Shown in pieces: positions 44,517-54,700 of a stretch of 64,000 bases of DNA. The position numbers and the translations under genes are program-made. The notes under the pieces were generated by a model. It was not told the origin of the DNA. It ran no database searches and was given only the letters and a program-made list of their open reading frames with translations. The DNA is from Helopsaltes ochotensis. Lineage: Eukaryota; Chordata; Aves; Passeriformes; Locustellidae. Each line of letters opens with the position of its first letter. Positions within the stretch are counted from its first letter, which is position 1. The stretch covers positions 152,328 through 216,327 of the forward strand of contig VXBM01001009.1 of assembly GCA_013400155.1 (NCBI GenBank), written 5' to 3'.

Positions 44517-45627
44517 CTGAGGTAAAACACAAGACTATTAATATTTAAGCTAATACAGAGAATGTAAATCAGTGTTTCTGTCATCACATGCAATTATCTA
44601 TACAAGCTCACAAAATGTTTGTAATTATTTAAATTAGCTTGTTCAAACACTGCAATCCACCACAGGCAGTGGAGCAGCAGGGCCAAATCGTGCAGATTGT
44701 GAGGCAAAGACAATACTTGGTTGTTGACTGCAGCAGGGATGGCCTAAAAAAAAAACACCCAGGAAGGAGGTTTAGATTAAGCTGGTAAATATGTTTAGGA
44801 CCATTGTATGTCATGCTGACGTTATATAAACACACAAGAGAAACTGGGGAACTTTTTTGTTCTGTTAACTGCCACTGCTTCCATCCTGTGAAGTCATTGA
44901 GCACTTACTGTGAAAATAAAGCTGTGTAAAGTTATGGATTATTGATCCAATTAGAATTTTCAATTCCATTACAACCTACTCATTTCAACAATAATGGTCC
45001 CAAAGTCTGTGTTGTAATTTTAATTAGGGTGGCCCATTCCTAAATAGCTTGGTAAATCAAGTATTGATCACTCCAGTCCAGCCATAAGCAGCACTAAGGA
45101 ATGTAGGAGCCAAGAAAAATCGATAGAAAAATATTTTAAAACGTCAAAAGCACTGACAACACTTTCTCATCAATTTTTCTTTACTTTCTTCCACATGTCA
45201 GGAATAATTTCTTCTACTGTCTTTGGCCATGGTACCTTCAGCTGCTCACAGGAAAACTCACAATGCCTCATCGTGGGAACCTTGCTCACATCTCACAGCA
45301 GGATTCTGTACTTCAACACTACCAAAATAATCGTTTCCAGTCCTTATATAAAAGAAAATTACAAACCTGATCATTTAAAATCACCAATTAATAAGGATCT
45401 CTATTGATTCATAGACATGTTCATGTCTAGCTCCACGTGCAGAGAAGGATTTAGAAGCTTGGTTCCCATTGAGGAACACAAACAGTGACAGAACCGCATG
45501 GAAAGCAAGGCTTGAATTTCCCCCTCCTTCAACTTTAGGAGTGACAACCATGATGCAGCTCACTCAAAAAGAAAGATGACGAGCATTTTGTGGCTGCAAG
45601 GAAGGAAGAGGGACAGGGATGAAGTAC
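44517..45627 (-). other. BCAS3: BCAS3 intron, 1111 nt
   Basis: GT-AG intron (gtactt ... acctcag). AT-rich, with an A9 run near 44747. No feature is recognised in it. Confidence 0.93.
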
Positions 45628-45793
45628 CTAACCAAAGTCCAGCTGGCCCTGGGGCAGGTGACCATCTCCAGGGGGGTGTCGTCGCTGATCTTGGGCGCGG
45701 TGCTGAGCGGCCGCGGCTCCAGGACGTGCTCCACCAGGCTCCCGTAGCAGCTGATGATGTACAGGGACTCCACCACAAACTGCTTGGACTGAT
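45628..45793 (-). CDS. BCAS3: BCAS3 coding exon 'QSKQFVVESLYIISCYG' (166 nt)
   Basis: Encodes QSKQFVVESLYIISCYG, then LVEHVLEPRPLSTAPKISDD, TPLEMVTCPRASW and TLV. The segment contains the beta-rich LYIISCYG strand, followed by the PRPLSTAPKISDDTPLEM motif typical of the BCAS3-family domain. The acceptor is a good pyrimidine tract, ..tttttgcccccag|AT. The donor is GTTAG|gtactt. Phase in is 1 and phase out is 2; AG + A of the next exon gives the arginine of R-TPQW. The exon is very GC- and CpG-rich (CCGCGGCCGCTCAG region) compared with the introns on either side. It lies 563 nt downstream of the previous exon. Confidence 0.98.
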
Positions 45794-46356
45794 CTGGGGG
45801 CAAAAAGAGAGAAAATCTTATTGCAACAGCACAGCAGGCACGGAAAAAGCTTCTGCAGAAATAGCCGAGTCTGTGTTCTTTTAAGTCTCTTGCTTGCGGC
45901 TAAAAATGTGAATTGAAAGTAGCAAAAAGGCTGGAGAGACAAAGAGAAAATTGTACAAAACACACAAATTTCACACAATTGTATGAATATCTCGTACAAG
46001 AGAAGTTTCTAACCAAGGTGTGTTCAGGTTATTACACGTTTCCAACCGTATCTTGTACATTTGCTTTAGCAAAGGTGTTTCATCTTTATCTCACAATTTT
46101 TTCAGTGCCAGTTCACACAGTACCTTTGGAGTGACCCATCAAAGTTGGGTTTCTGTCACTCTATCATAATAAAAGATCAATTATTCATTTCACTGATTAC
46201 AATTTCTTGTACATTTTACCAAAAGGGCCCCAAGCGTGTTCCTAAAATTCTCGACTGCCCCTGAGTTTAAAGGACAAAATCCACAAATTGCTTAGAACCT
46301 GTCACAAAATAAGAATTTCAGTTTAAATGCGAGTCCTAATTCTGTGAGGTACCAAC
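45794..46356 (-). other. BCAS3: BCAS3 intron, 563 nt
   Basis: The shortest complete intron in the window. It has a weak donor (gttggt) and a strong acceptor (tttttgcccccag). Nothing else is seen in it. Confidence 0.93.
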
Positions 46357-46481
46357 CTTTTTCTCGTTTGAGACCAGAATTGTTTGCAAACCACGACCTT
46401 GAAGCTCCAAAGACTGCAGCGACACAGAACTCCCCTCCCACAGACTTACTGGGTGAAATCTGTGGAGCTGGTTTGGATTTG
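46357..46481 (-). CDS. BCAS3: BCAS3 coding exon 'QISPSKSVGGEF' (125 nt)
   Basis: Encodes 41 whole codons, including KPAPQISPSKSVGGEF, then CVAAVFGASRSWFANN and GLKREK. This is a highly conserved stretch of BCAS3. It begins with one base (C) that completes either glycine (microexon skipped) or cysteine (microexon included). The alternative frame from this start hits a stop at once, which fixes the phase. The acceptor is ..tctttaaag|C. The donor is AAAAG|gttggt, with a non-consensus T at +3 and +4 but G at +5, so it is a weak donor. The single G left over joins AT of the next exon to make aspartate (D-QSKQ). Confidence 0.97.
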
Positions 46482-49400
46482 CTTTAAAGAAAGAACAAAA
46501 TAAAATTATACAAGTTAATTCTCAAAAAAAATTAAGGTGTCCCTTGCTTAACAGCAATTTTAAGATATTACTTCAGAAATGGGGAATATCTGGCTGAGCA
46601 GGATTTACAGATGCTCAGTGTTTCCCAATAACAGGTCCCAAATTCCCCTGGAATACTGAACGCAGTCACTTGAAGAAGAGCACTGGCTCATAATGGAGAA
46701 CTGAATTGTTTAAAAGACCCAATACTGAACATTTGCATTCAATAGAAACAACTTCTGAAGTAAACAGAAAGAAATCCGAAATCCTTTGGGAATGAAAATA
46801 CAGATTCTGGGTCAGTCATTCCAGGTGGTGCATATTTCCTTGTCCTTTCCAAAGGAAGTCAGGAATAGCCAGGGGATCTGAGTGACAAAGGGTGGGAGGG
46901 AAGGACATGCAGAGGGTACAGGGAGAGGGAAACGATGCACACACTCATGAGCCACGGTTAGAACACATCAGGGATTCATGGATATCATCAGGATATCATG
47001 GAAAAGCACACTGAGACACTGTGCCCTGGCCCCACGGTGTGCACGGGGCACATCCAGGGGGGTGAGGATGTTCACTGAGACATCCCGAGGGGTTTCTCCT
47101 CACAGGGACCTGCAGGGACATTCTGCTCTGCAGAAACTCAAAACTATGGGCAGAGTTTCAATTCGTTGAATCAGGATTTCACCCTTCCTTAAGAGCAAAG
47201 CTGTTTGACAAACCCACACGGGATTCTTCTTTCTTCGTGTTCCCCTTGTCCTAGTCCTTTTGACTGAATTATTTTATATTTTTCTCTCTACTCTGTTTCA
47301 CAGCTCCCTTCTCTTCCTACCTATCCCTCCTTCCCATTTTTCTTCTACTAATTTCTGTTTCCACACAATTTCAGCCTGTGCTCAGACCATCCCATTAATC
47401 TGCTTTTTCCATAACAATTCTGACAAGTACGTGTGCATAGGTGTACGTGCAAACAAAGGAGTTCAAGTGTTACAATGGAATTCAGCACTGGAAGAATATA
47501 TTTAAACAGCAGAAATCAATTAAAATACTGTATAGTTATAATGATATTTAATTTATACAGATCATACATATGGCAAGCCTATGGTCACATGTATCAGTTA
47601 GAAATTAAAGCAAAAAAGCTCTGTCCAAAGGAATTCCATCACACTGCCCAGAGCCCAGGGAAAGACTCAGACAAACTTCCACAGACTTGGATCAGAGCTG
47701 AAGCTCTTGTACATGTGGGAGAAGCTGGAATGTCCCAAAAGAGCAGTTGGAATTTATAGTCAGTAACTCTGGTATTGAACCACCACAAAGCACTTAATAT
47801 CCAACTGTTAAACCTACAGCTACTGATGACTGGGTCAGAAATCTGTGCTCCAAAAAGGTCCTGACTATAAATGGATTGTTCCCTTGCTTGCAGTGGCACA
47901 TCATGTTTCTGTATTAGAATATTCAAACTGAGATTGTTTTAATTAATAAGTTTTTATTAGCTACTCAGAAAAAAAAATCAGAATAGATTTCTTTCACTTT
48001 GAAATAATCAACTGTCACAGAAGGAGTATTTTTAACCAAACTGTATATTGAGAATTATTTTAGCTCTTACTTTCCACGTATTCACATACTCATATTCCTT
48101 CAAAAATGAAAACATAAATGTATCAGTGAATTAGGAGTCTTGTTGCTTACTTCAATTAATAAATGATTGAGTTTAATACAGAATATTGTTCAGGACAGTG
48201 TCACCCACAATCACTACAAAGCAAACCAGGAGCACAGGTAGGACTCTGCATATCCACTTCCTCTTGACAAAAGGATCTTTTTCTGTACTGTCCTAATACT
48301 CTTAATATTCTCAATTTTTACTGACCACAATCTGAGGTTATTAAAATGATTTTTCAAGGTTAACGAAGCAATTAAAAATGGAAAAAAAATGGAAGCAAAT
48401 GCTACACTCAGCTACAAACTGGAGTAAAGTTCTCCAGAGGCAGAACTGCCTGCAAGCCTTGAAGCAGAAGTGAACCTGGGACTCAACACATTTTTCCAGA
48501 GTTCTCCACACTCTGAGTCCCCAGACCTGTGTTCACCCAAATACAATTATAAACAGCCTGAGAGGAAATGGTCTGAGCTCAGTTCTATTTACATCTTGTC
48601 TTTAGGATGCACATCTTTCAAGGCAAGCACTTAAGTGTTGGTTTCAGTGCCAGAAGCTTTTCCCTTCGAGGATGATGTTTTGTAGACAGAAAGAGCAGAC
48701 CTTGTAAAACACGATTACTCATGTGGTTAAACTCAGCCCTGCTAGCAAACAAAGACAAGCAAACAAACAAAAAAAAGATTTCTGCATCTTATTGGTTTGG
48801 ACAGATTTCTGAAAATACTGCTGAGATGTCAACAAGTCTATTCTGAAGCCTCTTGTAGCTGAGGAATCTTTCATTTGACCATCATTTTACTCCACTCCTG
48901 AGTTTTCATCGATACATTCCAACTCAAATTTCATCCCTTCAGCAAACCTCCAAAGCCCAGTTATTTTCAGTAACAGTAATGCCATTAGAAAAATATCTTT
49001 ACATGTCATTGTGATGTTTTATCAACTTGGAAACTATATCCTCATTATTCTGCAGATGCAAACACCCTCTCAGCTTTATAAATGATAACAAAACAATAAT
49101 GTTGAAGGTAGGTGCTGAATGACTTGTTTCTGCTATGAACTCCTGCTCTTTCCTTGCTCTTGGCTTGTCAGCACTTCATAAATTATTCCAAGAGCTGAAA
49201 TTTAGGCACATTTGGCCTCACTTTTACAAAACAGTTACTTTAAAAGAATCTTCATAATACAGTAACTTCCAGAAGATTGTACCATAGCTCTCCTGAGAGG
49301 GGATGCAGGAAGAAATTCAGATTTTTGGGAGTCAATGCTAAACCAAGACAGTGAAGCAAATAAGACCAAAACATTCCCCATTAGAATTTCACTCTGCATT

Positions 49401-50442
49401 TCTCTCAAATGTTAGGAACAACAGCATTGTATTTAAGACATTTAAGTTTATTTAAGTTCTTCTGGCTCTTAAATGTATCTTTAAATCCATTGTCAAACAA
49501 GTGACATGACTTCAAAACAATAAATAAATTGCATGTATGTGATATGAAGGAGCTGCCTTATATATTCAAATATTGATAGTCAAATTGTACCTGTCTGCAA
49601 AGATCGAAAATCGCTTTGATTTTATATTCCCAACAAATAGGTTCCAAATATATGAGATGCATAAAAACAAAAGCACTTATTCCACACTAAGCCCACTGAA
49701 ATGGAAACATCTATGACTGCTGATGGAATAAGTTTTATCTTGACTACATAAGCAGCAACAAAAGCATCGGGAAAAAAAACCTGCATGAAATTTGCAATTA
49801 CACATAAAATTACAAAAAAAAATCTGTCTGAAAGTCCATAAATTTTAATTCATTTATCACAGTGCCTAAAACACGAAAAGAAAGATGTTTCCAGTTATCA
49901 GATGATGAAAAAAGCAAGAAAAAGCACGAAAAGCAATGGTAGGATCCTTTATTCACCAGGCACTTAGCTGTCAAATCAACATCCATTTTGTTTACAGAAT
50001 TTTAGGTCTCATTAAGACCTTAATGGAAACAACATGATTTCTCCCCCCACCCAAAGTGTGTTTTTTATCCTAATTTCTCTGTAGATGAGTAAGGACCATA
50101 TTTTTGAGCGAGCACTGGCATTAAACAAACCACAAAAAGAGTCTTGTGAAAGACAGGCAACAATTTTGGAGCCTATTTCATATATTCTCCTCTTTAATCT
50201 CAGCCTTTTAATCTTACTTCAATCTAAACCCATTCCTGGTTAACGACGTCTCCTGCTTCGTGCAGGGGTGACCCACACAGCCTTTTTGCTCAGAAATCCA
50301 CTGCCAAAACTCATCTCCCAGAGCCTCTGCACTTCTTAGATCACCATCAGGCAAAACTCTTTGGTGCACCATAAACTGCTTTTAGAAATGCTTCTTAGGG
50401 AGGTACTTCAGGAATTTGAAATTCTCCACAAATAAGGCAAGG

Positions 50443-50510
50443 TTTCCTTCCTTCCTTCCTTTCCTTCCTTCCCTCCTTCCTTCCTTCCTCCCTTTCCTTC
50501 CTTCTCCTTT
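50443..50510. repeat. 68-nt pure pyrimidine tract, (TTCC)n microsatellite
   Basis: Unbroken C/T run dominated by ttcc units on the plus strand, so GGAA-rich on the BCAS3 sense strand. It is a typical microsatellite. GGAA repeats can attract ETS factors, but nothing here shows that. Confidence 0.95.
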
Positions 50511-50754
50511 GCTTCTCCTGGCACAGCTCCCAAATCCCTCCTCAGCCTTTCTCGGGGAGTTCTGTGTCCTACAAAGCTCTTACCAAGTTCTTTTCCTGAG
50601 GAGAATATTTTGATAGAGACATTAAGTGGTGCCAATTTTTAGTGCAAACCCAAGAGCCACATACAAATATTCTAACAGATACTGGTGGGCGTTGTTAATA
50701 GATACCCTTAGCTAAATTAGAAACAAAAGAGAAAATCCCAAACCCACAGAAAAA

Positions 50755-50781
50755 CCCCAAAACCCCAAAACCCCAAGCCCC
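50755..50781 (-). other. G-quadruplex motif on the BCAS3 sense strand
   Basis: The plus strand has four CCCC runs separated by aaaa, aaaa and aag. The minus strand, and so BCAS3 pre-mRNA, carries four GGGG runs with loops of 3, 4 and 4 nt, meeting the standard quadruplex pattern. It lies about 880 nt downstream of the microexon donor. Confidence 0.75.
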
Positions 50782-51054
50782 AGAAAACTCCTTGCTGGAA
50801 GTTTTTAAATTTTCTGAAGTCTTCCTACTTCTTCCATTCTTATTATCCAAAATTTCCAGCATCTAAGCCCAATCCTGTTACAATGTGGTGACTGAGGTGA
50901 TGCAGCACTGCCCAAATATTGAACCAAACTCCAACATCAAAAAACTCATTAAAACTTGCTTTTCTCATCTATATTCTTATGACATGCTGCATTTTTTTCA
51001 CATTAAAATGAAACCCCCTTTTATTTCAAATATCCAAATCTTAGCAGAACTGTT

Positions 51055-51125
51055 TCCCACGTTGGAACAAGATGATCTCAAAGGTCCCTTTCATGCCAGA
51101 TCATTTTGTGATTTCGATTTCCTCC
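51055..51125 (+). mobile_element. CR1 LINE 3' tail fragment
   Basis: ttggaacaagatgatctcaa, aggtccctttcatgcc and attttgtgatttcgattt resemble the last 60-70 bp of a CR1 copy ending in degenerate attctgtg units. The upstream part is too diverged to delimit. Confidence 0.6.
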
Positions 51126-51630
51126 AGAATAATCAGCTTTTCTTCTTTTTTTTTTTTTTCAGTGCCCATTTTACTGCTTCACCTCTCAGTGCAGTACTTT
51201 ACTGCCTACTTACTGCTAATCTGGCTTATTTTTCAGAGGTCATCATCGATGTTTTCTGTCTGTAAGCAACTTAGTGCTACAATAATAAAGGAAGCAATAT
51301 AGGAAAAAAAAAAAAAAAGAGAGAGAGCCTTGTTTGGAAAGACATTGCAATCATTTCTGCCCACTTAGAAATAATTTATTTTTTTCAACTTCCCTGCTAC
51401 TTAAAAATTAAATGCACTCTCAAAGGGAAAAAAAAGGGGGAAAAAAAGTGATTCAATTCCTTGCAATGCTTGATGGTGAACACGCATCCATAGTTTAAAA
51501 GTGAAATTATGTGGGTGGAAACCTATGGATCAGCCATGCAGGTAAACAAATGAAAACAAAAAAAATTCATCCAAAATTAAGAAGTCTAAGCACAGAGTTA
51601 TTTTCAGCAAGGACAGCAAATGGAGTATAG

Positions 51631-51636
51631 GCATGC
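51631..51636 (-). promoter_or_regulatory. GCATG (RBFOX-type) splicing motif by the microexon
   Basis: The minus strand reads cagcatgcc, with GCATG beginning 23 nt after the microexon donor. RBFOX proteins bind (U)GCAUG and promote inclusion of the upstream exon when bound within the proximal downstream intron. The motif and its position are seen; binding is inferred. Confidence 0.5.
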
Positions 51637-51658
51637 TGGGTTTGAACTGGGAACTCAC

Positions 51659-51703
51659 CAAGGAGCTTTTATGGAAAAACATCCTGCTCCAAACAGGTAA
51701 GGT
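51659..51703 (-). CDS. BCAS3: BCAS3 45-nt microexon (PYLFGAGCFSIKAP)
   Basis: A 45-nt exon too short to be found by ORF length. It reads A|CCT TAC CTG ... GCT CCT|TG and encodes PYLFGAGCFSIKAP between two split codons. With the flanking exons it completes G (GG+A) and C (TG+C), giving T-G-PYLFGAGCFSIKAP-C-K. This is the 15-residue insert that separates the 928- and 913-residue human isoforms, as I recall. Skipping keeps the frame (GG+C = G, then KSKPAP). The donor TTG|gtgagt is strong. The acceptor ..tttccatgaag|A has A at -3, so it is weaker than usual, and a plausible branch site (tctaat) lies about 31 nt upstream. A GCATG lies 23 nt into the downstream intron. Exon identity is near certain; tissue-regulated inclusion is inference. 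Confidence 0.95.
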
Positions 51704-54700
51704 CTTCATGGAAAGGGGAAAAATGCACAGAAATTAGATGAGAACTCGATCCCCAACAAGTACACCGTATCTCATGCTATTAAGATCTATGCAGAAAGTG
51801 AACAGAACCGTGGTTAGATGCCCTGGAGGAGCTGCCAGGGGAGCAGCAGTGCCCAGGGCACAGTGCCAGGGCTGGGGGCTCCGCGCGGGACACCGGGGGG
51901 ACATCGGTGCAAGCCGGGCTCAGAGTTAGAGCTGGGGTTAGGCACAGCTCAGGGCCTCCCTCCAATCCACAGATACTGAAGTGGGAACTGACAGGAAAAG
52001 GGAATTAGCATCCAAACCAGTCATAGGTGGGGGTTTTGCATGGAACACCCAGGGGCAGAGTGGGGCGGTTTTACAAAGTTACTGAGAGGAGGGCAAATAA
52101 AACCAGCAGGTGCAATCAGAACCTTTTAGGGATAATTACTCAGCCTTTTGCTAGGACAGAAACACCCCATGAAATTCAACTGTTTGACCCAGAAATCTTC
52201 TTCCCCCCCCCCCTTAAAAGCTTGCACAGATGCAGGAGAGAGAGGCCTAACTTACTTCAAATGTATTTGATGCTCGAATCGCCAGATCTAGAGCTGAGTG
52301 CTTTTGGCCACCCAACAATTTACACGGTGATTTGATTTCATGTTTTGTTCAAGTATTTTGCACAGTGGAGAGTTTTTAACCCATTAATCTGAGGGAATTT
52401 TCAATGGATATCTCCCTTTAAAAAGCCATTGCCATAGTGACATTTGCACCAAATCTGAAAAGGAGCAAAATGAGGCAACTTTAGAGCTACTCACATGCTC
52501 AAAGGTTTCTTTGAGTCTCATTTGGGATGTAACATCATCCACAAAATCTCTAAATAATTGATTTTGTAAATGCCAATGGTTCTGTTCTCTGTTCATACTC
52601 TGACTCAGTGGTAAGTTCTGGGTAGTTGAAACAGGTGAAATATTTTATTTTCAGGCAATGAATTACCAGAAAAGGTCCAGCCCTGAAGGATGTATAAAGC
52701 ACTCAGCCATAGACCAACACAATTAAAAGGATACCAGCCTGATAAAAAAGAACTCAGTGAACTAAATCTGGCATGAGCACAACATCAATGAATGAAGGGA
52801 TCCTCTCAAAAAACATTCAGGTGAAGGTACAAACCTAAGACAAATATTCTTCAACATGCAAAGATGCAAAAATTCAATAAAGAATAGAATATTACAGGAA
52901 AAAAACCCCCTATTTTTAATTAGTACTATAGGCCAAAAAACCCCGTTTTTGAGCCCCATATAAGGGACTGGCCTTTAACTTTTTGTGTATAATAAATTGG
53001 TCAACATTTTGGGGACAGAGCTCATCTGGCAGAACCAACCACCCTTCTAGACCTCTTATATCATCTTTGAACAGTGCTAAAACCCAATTAAATTGTCTGA
53101 ACTGAATGATCTCCTAGAAAGTCAGCCCATCCAGTCCCTGAGTCAAAGGCCAGTCTAGAAGATGAGTCCAGCACTATTGCACTGCTTAAATATTTAACTG
53201 AAAGCTAAATCTCCTGCATAACCCAAAGCCAACATCATTAAAAACCTAGAATGTATCGAGTGTAAATTTGAACAGTCATTGGAGAGTGGTCAGATCTGCC
53301 TGGGAGCTTAGAATTCAATTCTGAAATGATGATCGTGGATGTTTTGAACATTATTTTTTTCTTCTTCTCTGCCTCAGTTGCTCTGTCTTCAAACCTCACA
53401 AACAAATAACAAATAACACTTAGCTGAGCCCATTAAACATTTCAGAAGATAACACTGGTTTTTTCTTCTTCCACAACATCTGTATTGACCTGATTATACT
53501 TGCAATTTAACAATTTCTCTTTATTTCAATTACAAATTGGCCCAGGTGGGCTTCAACTGAAGGTTTTGTTTGGTTGGTTTTGGATAGAAAATGGATGGAA
53601 ATGGATAGAAAATTCTGTACCATGAAGAAAATTACACTTGCAAACACTACAGCAGAGTCTTACTAAAATGCTTTACGTGTGAGAAAACCAACTTAGTACC
53701 TCCTTTCTGTCCAAAAGGCCTCATTTCCTTAAAGACGACCATTTTCTCCCTAGGATATTTAAATAAGCAATTGTTTTCAGCTATTTCCTTCACATAATAT
53801 GGATGAAATGCTAATTGAGAGCGAGAGAGAATCCACAAATTACAGGATAACCCAACCTTGAAGAGACAGCACCAGATGGCTGCGCTCGGTGACAGCGAGA
53901 GAGCAGTGCCAAGGCAAAAGCTCACCCAGGTTCCCCTTTCCCAGAGCTAGGGAGAAATTCCAAAGGAAATCATGGAATGAAGATGATTTACCATTCAAAT
54001 TTCTGACAGAATTTTTACAGTTTCTTACCTAATTCTGAGTTTTGGTAAATTGAAAACTGAATTCTTTAGCTTTACTTTTTTTTTTCTCTCTACTTTTTCA
54101 GTTATTTTTTCCTAATTAATTGCACCATTACGTGGTGATTTTGCACCCCTTATTTTTTTTTGCTGCAGTAGCTGACCCTGGGATAAATGAAGCTCCCTGA
54201 GACAAAATAACCCCAAGTTATATCAGTGACTTTCTGTGCATAGAAAATTAAAATGATAAAATTGCATCAAATACCTACTTCCCCCTTCCTCACTGAGGGT
54301 GGAATGAGGGATGGGATGAAGAAGGGATAGAGTTTCATGTTTAAAAATACACTCTCTAAATCTCCTGGCTGGAAAAAAAGCAAGGTTTATCCCTTTCCTG
54401 CAAGGCACACTGGATTTCTGTGTTTTGACAAGACTCGGCTAATGCAGGTTCCATCCTGCTGCTCACTGCAGCAAGGATGAACTGGGGAGTGAATATGATA
54501 CAAATATAATGACCCTGTCCCTTGAGGAAGTTAAAACAAATGCTGCTGTCAGAGAAGCCAACTTTGACAATAGTTTTTCTTTTGGGGCAATTATTGTATC
54601 TTTTCTTGCCCTCCTTCCCATTACAGCTCATCCAGGTCCCCCACTGGAAACTAACTACAACTCATCCCACAAAGCCAGGGAACACTTCTGGAGTTACTGT

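Larger units (their letters stand above)
46482..51658 (-). other. BCAS3: BCAS3 intron downstream of the microexon, 5177 nt
   Basis: GT-AG intron (gtgagt ... ctttaaag). It holds a GCATG motif at 51631-51636, 23 nt after the donor, and a CR1 3' fragment at about 51055-51125. Further in are a four-run C4 motif (G-quadruplex on the sense RNA) at 50755-50781 and a 68-nt pure pyrimidine run at 50443-50510. The rest is AT-rich with no recognised feature. Confidence 0.92.

Noticed and set aside
50755..50781. Telomere-like repeat (CCCCAAAA units)
   Set aside because: Only about three imperfect units, and not the vertebrate TTAGGG motif. Better described as a simple G-quadruplex motif.
52960..53035. 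Possible LTR end (AATAAA-like string followed by ttggtcaacattttgggg)
   Set aside because: No matching second LTR, primer-binding site, target duplication or retroviral frame nearby.
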